Below, in pieces: positions 43,870 to 54,909 of a DNA stretch of 64,000 nucleotides. The notes beneath the pieces were generated by a model, which had not been told where the DNA came from, searched no databases, and saw only the letters and a list, made by a program, of their open reading frames with translations. The position numbers were made by a program, and so were the translations under genes. Origin of the DNA: Desmodus rotundus (Eukaryota > Chordata > Mammalia > Chiroptera > Phyllostomidae); NCBI RefSeq assembly GCF_022682495.2, contig NC_071391.1, positions 115,241,195 to 115,305,194 on the forward strand. Direction: 5' to 3'. Positions within the stretch are counted from its first letter, which is position 1. Every line of letters starts with the position of its first letter.

Positions 43870-44565
43870 TAAAATCTCCTTTTTTCATTTATGCAATCAT
43901 TTATTCATTGAACAAATCGAGCATCTACTATGTGGCTGGCTCTAGACCAGGCGATGGTAATGTGGTGATGGATCCAGCAGTCTTAGTTCCTGCCTTCTTG
44001 CAGTTCACAGTTGTTAGGGAAAGGCAGCAAAGAAATAAATACACAAAGAAATACACGACTACAAACTGTGGCAGGTACGATGCTGGGAAAGAACAGGTGC
44101 TCCGGGAGGGAGTGGGAAAGAACAGGTTAGAATAAGGGTGTCTACTGGGGGAGACAGATAGGTAGACTCCTATCTACTGTTTATGACATGCCATTTATTG
44201 GTGGGATGTTGCTTCTAAGGAGGGAGTTCCTGACCCTAGGATAGGGCTGGGGCGGGGGTCGGGGGGGGGGGAGTTTTGGAAGGTTTCCTAAAGGAAGGGA
44301 TATTAAAGAAGAATCTTCAACAACAGGGAGAAGTTTTCTGTGTGGAAAGGGGTGCTAGTATTCTAGGTGAAGGGAACCTGGTGTGTCTAGAGGACACTCA
44401 CTCGATGAAGATGGAGTTTAGGCGGCAGGTAGGGGGTAGTGAGAGGTGACTCAGGAAAGCTAGGCGAGGGCGAGGGCACACAGCTTAGACTTTATCTTAG
44501 AGGCAGGTCACTGGAGAGGGTGATGAGCCACCAAGGGGAGGGTTCTAGAACAAGTTACCAGGAGG
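43870..44565 (-). mobile_element. L2 LINE, long copy
   Basis: Complementary L2 from the 3' end inward: ATTTATTCATTGAACAAATC, GAGCATCTACTATGTGGCTG, GTTCACAGTTGTTAGGGAAA, AGAAATAAATACACAAAG, GCTTAGACTTTATCTTAGAG and GTGATGAGCCACCAAGG. An 11-G run at 44261-44271 interrupts it. Confidence 0.8.
44244..44271 (+). repeat. G-quadruplex-forming tract
   Basis: Runs of G3, G4, G5 and G11 separated by CT, C and TC fit the G3+N1-7 quadruplex rule. Confidence 0.7.
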
Positions 44566-44608
44566 CCAGCAAACTTTATCTGTGAAGGACTAGGTGATAA
44601 ATATTTTT

Positions 44609-45429
44609 TATTTTTATTTAAAAAAAATTTTTAAGAACTTTTGTTGATATTAGAGAGAGAGGAAGGGAGAGAGGGAGAGAAACATCGATGTGAGAGAAGT
44701 GTTGACTGGTTAGTTGCCTCCCATATGCACCCCATCTGGGGATCAAACCCACAACCTCGGTTCTTGCCCTGACTGGGAATCTAATCCCTAACCAATGTGG
44801 ACTCCGTCCAGCGGGGTCCGTGGTGTTGTGGCTGCAATGAACAAATTCACATGGACTACAGAAGTCCTGTGGAGAAAAAGGGACAGCATGGCCACTCTCT
44901 GAGAGGGAGAACACCCCGACCCTTGCCTGGACAGGCTTTTATTGGCTTTCTAATAGCATACATCAAAGAAGGTTCTCATTCATTATACTCAGGTTTGCTT
45001 TAGGTGATTACTTTTTACAGGTAACAAAGGAAAGGATGTTACTGATTACTTCTTACAGATTAACAAGGAAAAATGTTGCAAATGCAAGAAAACGATAAGA
45101 GTGGTTTGTCTGGTTACACTCCATCCTTGGGAGAATTAGCACAGACTTCAGGAAGTTACTTTAAAGATATGCAGTAAATATTTGCTGCTTCATTCAGGGT
45201 GAGGGAATTTTAGCAAGAGCAAGCCTCAAAGCAGCCTAGGTACAATGCAGACCTGGTTTCCCATGGGAAAGCCGATCCTTGGGTTTGGCTTCCTGTGTGC
45301 CGACTGGCACCTGTCAGTTTTCTGATAGGGCTGGGCTACGTTCGCCACGCCAAGTGGATCGGTTCCCTACACACAACCTTTTGGTGTATGGGATGACACT
45401 CCAACCAACTGAGCCACCCTGGCCAGGAC
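44609..45429 (-). mobile_element. VES SINE interrupted by an LTR
   Basis: The first part (44609-44795) has GTTGATATTAGAGAGAGAGG, GAAACATCGATGTGAGAGAA and GGATCAAACCCACAACC. The second part (45374-45429) has CAACCTTTTGGTGTATGGGA and ACTGAGCCACCCTGGCCAGG. Joined conceptually they make one reverse VES copy, which shows the order of events. Confidence 0.85.
44796..45373 (-). mobile_element. Solo LTR of an endogenous retrovirus
   Basis: On the - strand the element runs TGTGTAGGG ... GTCCACA (578 bp) with the TG..CA ends of an LTR. AATAAA is complementary to 44938-44943, and GCCAATAAAAGCCTGTCC precedes a U5-like end with CACCACGGACCCCGCTGG. It interrupts a VES copy. A clear 6 bp target duplication is not seen; only AACC is shared on the two sides. 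There is no internal retroviral sequence, so it is a recombination product. Confidence 0.75.
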
Positions 45430-45633
45430 AGGTCGTGAATATTTTAAGCTTTCCTGGCTGTGTCACAGCTACTCAGTTCTTCCACTGTGGTGCAAGAGCA
45501 GCCACGGACAGTATGAAAATGAGTCATTGTGCCTTTGTTCCAGTAAAACTTTACACACAAGAAACAGGATATGGGCTGGATTTACCTGTGAGCTGTAGTT
45601 TATCAGGCCCTGCTCAAGATTGCAAATGCCGGT

Positions 45634-45853
45634 GACCCTGACTGGCGTGGCTCAGTGGATTGGGCTTCATCCTGCAAACTGACAGGTCACTGGTACAATT
45701 CCCAGTCAGGGCACATGCCTGGGTTGCAGGCCGGGTGTGTGAGAGGCAACCAGCTGATATTTCTCTCCTACGTCCATGTTTCTCTCCCTCTTTTTCTCCC
45801 ATCCCCTCTCTTTAAAAATAAATAAATAAAATGTAAAAAAAAAAAAAAAAAAA
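45634..45853 (+). mobile_element. VES SINE
   Basis: Sense VES: ACCCTGACTGGCGTGGCTCA (A-box region TGGCTCAGTGG), CAATTCCCAGTCAGGGCACA (B-box region), TGCCTGGGTTGCAGG, CT-rich run and AAATAAATAAATAAAATG followed by a 16-A tail. No convincing target duplication. Confidence 0.9.
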
Positions 45854-45869
45854 GAACGCTAATTCTGGT

Positions 45870-46080
45870 GGCTCCGTGGAGGTTGGATTGGAAGATGGGG
45901 AGAGAATGGAGGTTGGGAGACCAGTTAGGAGACATTGCTTTAATTCAGGGGAACTAAGGGAGAGACCATGGGGAGAAATGGTTTGTGATATGCTTCAACA
46001 TTAAAATGATAGGCTACATGACCAGTTTAATGAGCACATGTCTGGTGGTTTCTTTAATGCTTAGTGGACTGAGCATTATC
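45870..46080 (-). mobile_element. L2 LINE fragment
   Basis: Complementary L2: TGGGAGACCAGTTAGGAGAC, TGATATGCTTCAACATTAAA. Diverged; it may belong to the same L2 as the copy interrupted upstream. Confidence 0.5.
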
Positions 46081-46149
46081 AGTGGGAAAAACTGTGGCTG
46101 TTCTGGAGGTGTGACTCAGAACCACACGCACAACCCGGGAGGTTACCTG

Positions 46150-46350
46150 CTGGTCACAAGGTGCCACACTGGGTACATTACATAGATTGCCTCATTGTTA
46201 AGCAGAATTCTTAAGGATATTAAGTTGCATTTGCTATTTTGCAAACTGATGTTTAGAAATTGTAAGTCACTTGCCCAAAGTCACATAGCTGATAAACAGT
46301 GGAATTGAGATAGAGGGGGATCTGGTGGCAAAGCCTGTGCCATTTCTAAA
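46150..46350 (-). mobile_element. MIR SINE
   Basis: Complementary MIR: GGGTACATTACATAGATTGC, TTGCAAACTGATGTTTAGAA, TTGCCCAAAGTCACATAGCT, AAACAGTGGAATTGAGATAG. Confidence 0.75.
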
Positions 46351-46942
46351 ATGTGGTCTTCTCCCTTCCTCGCCTGTGCACCTCCTGCCTCTACCTTCCC
46401 TCTCCCTGTTCAGACCCATCTAACTTTTTAAAGTTCTCAACACGTCGAAGGCTTAGTAAGAACTGAACCTGGGTTTTAGCTGCAAAAACTGTTAGGTGTG
46501 AATTATTCTGTGTTTGAGGAAGGACATGCAGCCAAACTCAGCCCTGGACTTAGAGCTCTAACTAGATGATTGCATTCATGTTACAACATGAAGACAGTGT
46601 GGTATTAGGTTACTGGTTAGGAAGTCCCTGGATTTAAGTACAATACCTAGATTAGAATATCACCTTATTCAGTGACTAATACAGAAGCACAGGAGATATT
46701 TGTCAAATTGAGGTAATAATATCAGATATGGGAAAATGTGTAGGTTTAAACCCTGGAGGTCAAGGTTAACGTCTGAAAGAACAAATCTAATGTGTCAAGG
46801 AAATCAGTTCAGTTACCATGCTCTATCAGGTTGTCTAGTAACCCTACTGATCATTAATTTATTGTCTGTCCAGGTTCAAATAGAGACTGCCTCTATGCTG
46901 AGTATTTTCAACAGGACTTTAAAGATATAGAAATATTCAAGA

Positions 46943-47168
46943 GGAGCCCTGACTTGTGTGGCTCGGTGGGTTGGGCATTGTCCTGCAAACTGAAAGGTCA
47001 CCAGTTCGGTTCTTGGTTAGGGCACATGCCTGAGTTGTAGACCTGCAGGTCCCCAGTTGGGGGTATGTGAAAGGCAACCCATCGATGTTTCTCTCCCAGT
47101 CTTTTTCCCTCCCTTCCCTTTTCTCTAAAAGTAAATAAATAAAATCTTTTAAAAATTTTTTATTAAAG
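46943..47168 (+). mobile_element. VES SINE with target-site duplication
   Basis: Sense VES: GCCCTGACTTGTGTGGCTCG, AGTTCGGTTCTTGGTTAGGG, AGTAAATAAATAAAATC. It is flanked by AATATTCAAGA at 46932-46942 and 47169-47179. Confidence 0.95.
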
Positions 47169-47404
47169 AATATTCAAGAACAACTGAATTATATCATGGA
47201 TACAGAGGTCCTTTTAGTGAGACCTATTGGCCAGGATTGGGTCACATGATGAACAGAATGGCAAAGAGCCCTCCGTGATTGATGTGAATCAATTGCATGA
47301 CCCGCGCCCTGGGCCAGGGAGGATGCACAGGCAGCAGAAGTGGCGCTCGTCCAGCACCGAGGAAGGGGGGGCGCCTGCTGGGGAGGTGAATGTGTCTGCC
47401 ATAA

Positions 47405-47672
47405 TTGTTCTCCTCTGGCTTCTGGTGGCCTTCGGCATTTTGCACAGAGGTGGCTTTTCACAAAGTTTCCCCTCAGTGTGTGTCTGTGTCCAAATTTCCC
47501 CTTTTAATAAGGACACCGGTCACATTGGATGAGGGCCCACTGTACTGACCTCACCTTAACTTTGCTAAATCTGAAAAGACCTTATTTCCAAATAAGGTCA
47601 CACATTCTGAGGTGCTGGGGGTTAGGACTGTTGTGTATCTTTTTTGAGGGACATAATTCAACCCATAACACA
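47405..47672 (-). mobile_element. MaLR LTR (MLT1-type), partial
   Basis: On the + strand: CTGGCTTCTGGTGGCCTTCG, AATAAGGACACCGGTCACAT, ACCTTATTTCCAAATAAGGT, GGGGGTTAGGACTGTTG and AATTCAACCCATAACA. The R/U5 side is missing. Confidence 0.8.
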
Positions 47673-47949
47673 GCTCTTTTCCCATGAAGAATTCAGACTG
47701 TTTTCTCAGACTGAGGTGACTAAGTTGGGCTCAGTCCAGATCCCACTTCAAAGTATTTTCATCTGTGGTCATTTTTTCTGTCCATTTCCTCCATATGATT
47801 CTTAGGACAGGAGGATTCTGTCTCTATTTGCTCATAGTTTATCATATTTCAGAGGGTTTCCTGTCCTAACTGCTCAGCCTTTGCATTTGCCAGCGTTCTC
47901 TAGGCACACTCCCTGCATTGTGCCCCCAGCCTCTCCTTTCCCTACTTTG

Positions 47950-48120
47950 CACTTGGCTCATTCACTCATTGGTTCATGTAACAATACGTGCTGAGTTCCT
48001 ATTTCCAGGCGTACACTGAGCTCTGAGGATATAAAGATGAAAACAGTGAAAAAGACAGTTCCTGCTCTCGGAGTTCTCGTGGGAAGCTGTACAAGCACAC
48101 AGTGTGAAACAATGGACAGG
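47950..48120 (-). mobile_element. L2 LINE 3' end
   Basis: Complementary L2: CATTCACTCATTGGTTCATG, TACACTGAGCTCTGAGGATA, GTTCCTGCTCTCGGAGTTCT. Confidence 0.7.
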
Positions 48121-48229
48121 GGAGTGTGTGCAGGTTTTTACTGTGCTGTCCTCAGCATAGTGCCTCCCTTGGCTCCCTCGTGCTGACAGGAGAGAGGTCA
48201 GGCTAGCAGAGCGCACCAGGCCCCTTCAG

Positions 48230-48605
48230 CAGCTTCATCTCTTGCCACCCCTTCCCTTTCACCTTGTGCTCTACCCATTTTTGATCTACTTGCTGTTTCC
48301 CAGCTATACAGTTTTCTGTCTCAAATCTTGTCTTTCTGCACGAATGCTCTCTGTGTTACAATGTGTTCCCCTCACTATCCTCAGTTATTATCTATTTGAT
48401 TAACTTGATTAACTCCTATTTCTTCTTAGAGACTCATGCCTGGGGCTGCCTCTTCCAGGAAGCTGTCTATGCTTCCTACCCAACCTTCTCCTAGCTCCCC
48501 TATGCTCCCCTCCCCCAAAGAGACACTGACCAAGGCTTGTTTATCTTCATAACTCCAGTATGCCTGTGTTAATGGTGCTGAATCGGCAAATGAGTAAATG
48601 AGTGA
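48230..48605 (+). mobile_element. L2 LINE 3' region
   Basis: Sense L2: CTTTCTGCACGAATGCTCTC, CTGCCTCTTCCAGGAAGCTG, AGACACTGACCAAGGCTTG, GAATCGGCAAATGAGTAAAT. Confidence 0.65.
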
Positions 48606-49083
48606 TTCCTAGTCAGTGCTCTGCTTCTGCTCTGCAGGCTTCACTTTTCCTAGCCTTCTTTCCCTCAAAACCGTGTGTCTGGTTACCACGTTTTCTCTAC
48701 CACAAATCCAGAGACCTCGCTGCTCACAACAGTCTCTCTGTCATGCCGACACCTCAGTTCTGCTGGCCTGATGGTCAGGGCCCATGTGTGGTTACCACTG
48801 GCTGTCACCTCTTTGGTCCGCCCCACTTCACACAGTGAGATCCCTGCCTACTTACTTGTGAGAAGATGGTTCTCATAGGAAAAGCAGAACTTCCTCTATG
48901 GCATTCTCTGTTTCTACATTTCCAAAGCTTCCTCCCTCCCAATTCCATGAGCGAGGGCCACTATATCTGTTTCACCACTGATTAATTCAACAAGCATATT
49001 TTTTTTTGAGTTTCTACCCGGGGCTATGTGTGAAACACAGTAACACACATCTAGTTTCTTCCTTTCTAACCAAAAAGATATTT

Positions 49084-49327
49084 CTTCCTTCTTCTTCTTT
49101 TAATCCTCACCTGAGGATATGTTTATTGATTTTAAGAGAGGGAAGGAGAGAAAGAGAGAGAGAAAGAGACACCGATGTGAGAGAAAAACATCAATCGGAT
49201 GCCTCCCACATGTGCCCCAACTGGGGATCAAACCCTCAACCCAGGCATGTACCCTGAACGGGAATTGAACCTGCAACATTTTGGTGTACAGGGTGACAAT
49301 TCACCCAACTGAGCCACCTGGCCAGGG
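49084..49327 (-). mobile_element. VES SINE, hairpin-tailed, with target duplication
   Basis: Reverse VES: ATGTTTATTGATTTTAAGAG, GAGACACCGATGTGAGAG, GGGATCAAACCCTCAACCC, ACTGAGCCACCTGGCCAGGG. A hairpin (ATCCTCA-CC-TGAGGAT, 49103-49118) lies next to the tail. The target duplication is CAAAAAGATATTT (49071-49083) and CAAAAAGATGTTT (49328-49340). Confidence 0.95.
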
Positions 49328-49340
49328 CAAAAAGATGTTT

Positions 49341-51670
49341 TTTTATCCTTGCATTTCTCCTGGGTATTGAAAAACACAGTGATTTTCAATTTTGTAGCAT
49401 TAAAACTCTTCAAATGAAATGTTGTATGAAATATCAATAAGTAAAACAAAAGAAACAAATATTTTTGTATATACTATATTATTTGATAATTCTAATTTAT
49501 AACATACAGCTAGTGAAAACAATGTGATTGTTTTGATGAACATGAGAATTTGAAATTGAGGGTTTGGGGTGACAGTTGAAGCCTCATAGCATCCTCACTC
49601 TTAATGCATCCCTGTATTCTGTATATTAGCTGGACAGCCTTGAGAAAACTGTGACAGCTAGCCATCGGATGTGACAGCACTGTTAAACAGGGTGCCTGGC
49701 AGCTTCAGGGTCCTCGGACTAAACTGACCCAAAAACTTGAAAGAGGAATATAGCAAACTGTGGTTAAAGTGGACTCACTAACACTATAAAACTCTTTGCA
49801 CTCATTAATTATAAAGCATCTAATTAAAAGGATTGCATGAACAGGTTCTTCAGCCAAGGTATAGCTTTGTTTGACAGAAAATGCTTCCCAAAAATATTCT
49901 TGCCATTATGAGTTGTTAATTATGTTATTGAAATTATTTTCAGAAACTTTAGTGCCTGTTTCTCTCTAGTAATCACTTAAAACCTTTAACACAGTGAAAA
50001 TTGTGGACATGTCGAGTGGAAACTCATCATAACGCTTTATGGACTATGGGAGGGATGGTAACAGCAGGGCCCTGCATTCCTGAGTGGGTCTTGTTTGGAA
50101 TTTTAAACTCAACTCTCATTGTTTGATGAACTAATAAGTGAACGAGCAAAGTGCAGAGCAGGGAAAGGAGAGGCTGGGGGCACGATGCAGGGAGTGTAGC
50201 CAAGCACTAAGGGTAAAATAGGCACAAAAGCTACCAATAATACTCAGTCATTGTGCCACATATTATGTGGTCATTTATTACCATGCATTTTATTATTATA
50301 TCTTTACACAGGCACAGGTATTCCTGAGCCTTGCCTGGCATTCAGTTGAACGTGGCACATGTGAGCCAGGGTGGCGGGAGTGTACTTGGTCCTGCAGTTT
50401 CACAGCATGAGAAGACTTGTATGGATCTGAATTGTTAAAAGACGTTTTTGGAACTACAGCTTTCCTAATTAATGCTATACCTACATGTGTGCAAACATAT
50501 TCATGGCTTTGGCAAGAGAACCTTTGTTTCGTTTTGAAGTAGGTGTGAGTATATTAACCTGTAGTTGATGGGGCCTGTGATTGTTCACATTTGACATATC
50601 ACACACTTCAGTGTGTCTGTCTACAGTTTTAAACAATTTTTTAATGTTATTTAAATCTGACATTTATAGACCCCTTGAAACAAATAGGTTGAACTCTGTT
50701 GTGTTGGAGTAAGGTATACGGCAATTGTGGTTCCAGGGAAGCTGCAGAGCTGGCTTGACGGGCCTCCCTGGTAGGACCAGAGAAATGTCTGTCCAGCTCA
50801 GGCTTTCACGTCCCAGGTGCTCAGGAGTTTGTGTGTGAATTGAATAGAACTGGCATAGAGCTGATCCTGTGTGACTGTGGGACTAGCTCCCTCTGGTGAG
50901 GAGCCATCAGGAAGGTCTCAGGTAGAAGAAGCTTCCCACCTCCCCAAGGATCCACACAGGTCCCACCAAGGAGGGGTGGTACCCTGCTACCCAGAATTTC
51001 CCTTTCTTCTGGCTCCATTAGGGACTTCCCTGGGCTTTGAGACTCCCTAAATTCAGGGGTTTTGATCCACCCTTCTGACTTCCTCAGGGGCCCTGTGCTT
51101 ATGCTCTGGTTTTTATAATTGTAATAGACTTAGAAGTCAGCCTGGGACTTGAAGGCCCAAACAAAAAAGCGTCTGATGGCCTGGAATGCATTTTGTTCCC
51201 ATGTGCATGTTCCTCAGTTGGGCATTATTTCTGTGAGCATACATTTGCAGATGCCTTAGATATGCTGGACTTGGGAGGCCTCCCTGGTGGTAGGCTGAAG
51301 CCTTTGCTTAAATACTGGTTAGGAAGAAAATGGCAAGTGAATCATCTTTTTAATGGCCTTGGTTAAGGGTCCTCAAGTCTACCAGCATGTCCTGTCCTAC
51401 TTGCAATTCTAGGGAGAAAGCCACATAGGATTTGGTCAGAATTATTCAAGCACATGTTGGTGTGACAAACAGGGCTGAAATTCTTTTCATGCCCAGGGTG
51501 GTATGAAGGCTGTCATTCTGTCTGACCACTTCCTGCCGGTCTCCATGACAATTTCTTCCTTCTCCAGCTGACCGCGGCAGGCTGGTTTTCTCCAAGGCCC
51601 AGCATGGGCCTTTTCCTTTATCTTTGGTGTTCTGTCAGGGTTACCTCATTTATTTTCATACTTCAGAGGT
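49341..51670. other. Low-repeat stretch, no gene
   Basis: No repeat assigned over 2.3 kb. 49790-50000 has three TAATTA homeodomain cores (49806, 49821, 49917) in AT-rich sequence of low apparent redundancy, a candidate conserved noncoding element. No splice-bounded open segment. Confidence 0.4.
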
Positions 51671-51675
51671 ATGAG

Positions 51676-51732
51676 GTATGAAGTATGAAAATATATACTT
51701 GAAGTATATATGAAGTTATATATACTTCATAC
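51676..51732. repeat. Nested inverted repeat (cruciform-prone)
   Basis: An 11 bp outer stem (GTATGAAGTAT at 51676-51686, ATACTTCATAC at 51722-51732) encloses a 10 bp inner palindrome (ATATATACTT-G-AAGTATATAT, 51691-51711). A competing 11 bp stem pairs 51701-51711 with 51718-51728. Confidence 0.9.
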
Positions 51733-52109
51733 TTTTATACATGTAAAAGAAATCAGCCCCAAGATTGTAGCTCTTAGTCTTTTGGCATATGGGGGTAAAG
51801 GGTGGGACAAGCTTCATCCTGGAAGCAGGTGTTGGTTCTCAGTCCACATCCTATTTTCTTCCTAATGCCTTCCAGCTGGGTTGACTTCAGGCATGTGGAG
51901 GTCAAGTGTTACTCAAGCACCCAGTGAATTAGACCAGCTGAGACTTGAACATGGGGACTTTGCTGGGGCACAGCCCTTGCCCTAGTCAGTCAACTGATCT
52001 GTTTCCTGGTTTGGCCACCTCTCTGTTCCCACCATGCTACATTTCTAATAAGCTTGCCAAACTCAGTGTTCGTGGGTCTGCCTGTGTCTTCTCTACGAAG
52101 AAGAATCAT

Positions 52110-52700
52110 GATATAAGGCCCTTATTCCCAAAGAGCTTATAGACTAATACAAATATATAAAGAGCATGTGCTCTTACTGTCTGAAAAATATTGAGGGAAA
52201 ATAATCGGGATTACGAGAGTCTGGAGGAGGGAGCAGTTATGTGGGACGTGACATGGATCTTGAAGGATGGGTGGGACCCAGAAATGCAATCATGTAGGGA
52301 AGTACATTTGGCAGAGAAAATCCCAGAGGTAGAACCAGGTGGAAACTGTATGGAGAAGAGAGTGGCGTCATTTGCCTGGACTTTGGGCTGTGCTGGAAAG
52401 GTTGAGGAGACCCATGAAAAGTCTTGATCTGCAGGCTCACATTTGAATTTTACTCTGTAGGTGACAATATTAGAAGAGAGCAGTAGCGTTATTAGGACAC
52501 TGTGTCTGAAAGCTCCATTTGGCACCAGCATGTGATATTGGGGTGGGAGGGGAAGAACAGGAAGGAACTCCTGAGTTAGGTGGATGGTAGTGGCAATGGA
52601 GAGTTTGAATAGACATGAGATAGAATTTTCAGGACAAGAGGGAGGAAGACTTTGTGATGACCCCCCATGTTTGAGCCTGAGTGATTGGGAAGCTCAGGAT
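52110..52700 (-). mobile_element. L2 LINE, long copy
   Basis: Complementary L2: CCCAAAGAGCTTATAGACTA, GGCCTTCAT-like blocks replaced by GGATCTTGAAGGATGGGTGG, GGGAAGTACATTTGGCAGAG, ATTTGAATTTTACTCTGTAG and TGGTAGTGGCAATGGAGAG. Confidence 0.7.
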
Positions 52701-54060
52701 ATCATGGACACTTAGAGAAAAGAGGAAGTGGCTTGGTGGGGGGAATGAATTTCGGACACTTCTGGCTGGAGAGAACTTTGGGAAATCCAGGTAGAGTCTT
52801 CCATTCTCCCCTCGTCCAACCTCAGTGTTCTGGACTCCCCTTTCAGGTCAGGATGGTATGGCTCCCTGTTCTACTCCTTCCAGCTAGGACCGGCCCTACC
52901 TTATTGCTCAGGTTTATCTGACTTGAAGCAGTAAATCCTTGAGCCCTGACCCTCTGGACATAGTTATCAGGGCTTTGGTCCAGATGGGGCACCCTAAGGC
53001 TAGTCATGAGAACCTTGTTGTCCATCTCCAATCTTGTGCTTTGCTCACAGGACCAGCCTTTGCTTGTTTCCTTTTCAAATTCATATTTCCTTTCTAATGT
53101 TCTTACTCATAGAGGCCTTCCTGGGACAGAAACTCCTGCCCCCAGGCTGATGCCAGGGCTCTGCTACCCATGGACCAAATCCAGAGGTTGAAAGCTAGTC
53201 TATGACTTCCTGGGTTTTCTGTCTGTTCCACCAACCTGGGGGAGACATTATGGCTTCTATTCATTGATCATTTTAAGACCCACAGGGTTGGCTCAGCTCT
53301 TGTCTTCAAGGCCCAGTTTGCAGTGCCTGTATCATCCTCAGGGATGGGCCCTGGCCTTCTCCTCACTCCCAGGTGCCTACTTCAAGTCCAACACCAACAC
53401 CTCACCAGTAACCCCCAAGGAAATGTGAGGTGTCCCATAGATGCACAGTAAACACTGCACCTTGCACTCACCTGTGACCTTTGATGAAAGCATCTTGCAT
53501 CTTGCCGTTCAGGTTTTGATATTCCTTTGGATTCTTACCCCTCCTTCTGTCCCTACCCTGATTGTTCTTCCACACCGGACGTGTGGCCTTCACACTACAC
53601 TGGAGGTCTTTGGACTGTGGTGCTGATGTTTCCGTCCTGGTTGTTTTTGTTCCTGGTTGCACTGTGGTTCTCACAGTGCCATCATCCGACTCCAAGGGAG
53701 CTTCCTTTGTGTTTGTGGTTTAGGGACTGCAGAAATAAACGGAAACTGGGGAGAGAGCTGGGAGCATCCAGAGCCTTTGTGATTTAGTCGAACATCTTCA
53801 GCCACTTTCTTCTAATTCTGAAGACTTCACATAATTAAAACCATTCCTGGCCAACACTAAATAAATTTTGCACATGCTGCTTGAATTACTGTGCAGTCTT
53901 GCCCCAGAGTAGCTTTCTCAGAGATTTAATATTTCACTGAAACTATTCCTCTGGGTAGGCTGAAGCCAGCAGCTGTGGAAACTCAACGTTTGCTTTATAC
54001 AATGAAATTTTAGGACCAGGTTGCTTTTCACATTTCTCAGATATGCTGCTCATTTGTGGC
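52701..54060. other. No gene recognised
   Basis: Unassigned DNA. The CACAG-ended tract near 53051 is acceptor-like but is not followed by a donor. Frames here are short and mutually inconsistent. Confidence 0.35.
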
Positions 54061-54088
54061 GGGGGGTGGGGGTGGGGGGGTGGGGGGG
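54061..54088 (+). repeat. Ideal G-quadruplex tract
   Basis: G6-T-G5-T-G7-T-G7: four long G runs separated by single T loops, the arrangement known to give very stable parallel quadruplexes. Confidence 0.9.
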
Positions 54089-54214
54089 CATTCTTGGCAG
54101 AGTCCTGGTGGCATGAGCCAAATATCCCAGCTTGTGTTTCTATGTATTTAGACATAAAGTAATGAGAAAATGTGGTTCAAAATGCCCATGACATAACTTT
54201 GGCCCATAAAAGTT

Positions 54215-54310
54215 AGAATTACCATTTATTGAGCACCTACTATATAAGTGCAGAATAAGTAAGTGCTAGGCATCTTACCTATTCTGCATCTTCACAACCC
54301 TGCTGTGAGC
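54215..54310 (-). mobile_element. MIR SINE, left part
   Basis: Complementary MIR: CATTTATTGAGCACCTACTA, AGTGCTAGGCATCTTACCTA, CTTCACAACCCTGCTGTGAG. The rest of a MIR in the same orientation resumes near 54910, with about 600 bp between. Confidence 0.7.
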
Positions 54311-54909
54311 ATGCCAGCCCTGGGTCTGTTTGCCTCTTACCCCTGCTCTACCCTGGAGGGCAGGGGCTGACCTGGAGGCTGCCTTTCTCAGGCTCTGGGG
54401 TGCCCTGGCTTCCTGCTAGGTTTGGCCAGTGAAGACACCAGTGGCAGGTTGAGGGTAGAGGAGAGGAGGAAGCCAGAGTCCATCTTCCCTCTTTCTCTTC
54501 ATCAAGCATCTCTGCCAGTAGTGACTGCTCTCCATGGTTCCAGCTCCCACTGTTTGCATCCACCACGTTACCTGGTGATGCTGGCTCCTGGGTAACTCTG
54601 CCTCCTCTCTTTGTTCCTTCAGCTGCCTGCTGCTTGTTGTTGCTAACCGGTAGATCCTCATGGTCTCATCCTGTATGACCTCACTCCCACTAATTCCATC
54701 TTTTAAAACTCATACTAAGTTGAGATCTTTAAACTCTGGACTTTGTTGTCATTGCAGCAATCTATACATCTCAGCTTCTCTATCACCTTCATCCATCTTT
54801 ATCACTGCAATCAGGTCCCTGCCTTACATTCCTTCTGTTGCAAATACTTGAAGCAGTTTCTCTTCTCTGCTTAGATGCTGATTGATGGGTTCAGGAGGAA
54901 ATCATAAGC
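54311..54909. other. Insert of unassigned repeat-like DNA
   Basis: Lies between two halves of a MIR. GTTGTTGCTAACCGGTAGAT and a run of CTCTGCCTCCTCTC type resemble an old mammalian interspersed element, but I cannot name it. No gene. Confidence 0.35.

Larger units (their letters stand above)
44566..45613 (+). mobile_element. hAT MITE split by nested insertions
   Basis: Left part 44566-44608 (CCAGCAAACTTTATCTGTGA, TAGGTGATAAATATTT) and right part about 45430-45613 (GTGAATATTTTAAGCTTTCC, GTCACAGCTACTCAGTTC, AGAGCAGCCACGGACAGTAT, CCAGTAAAACTTTACACAC, TGTAGTTTATCAGGCCCTG) are the two ends of one hAT-type element of the CAGCAAACTTTTTCTGTAAAGGG family. The middle is a VES copy that itself contains an LTR. 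Confidence 0.75.

Noticed and set aside
45634..45853. tRNA-like A and B box segments that might suggest a tRNA gene
   Set aside because: They belong to VES SINEs; no cloverleaf with a valid anticodon arm and acceptor stem can be formed.
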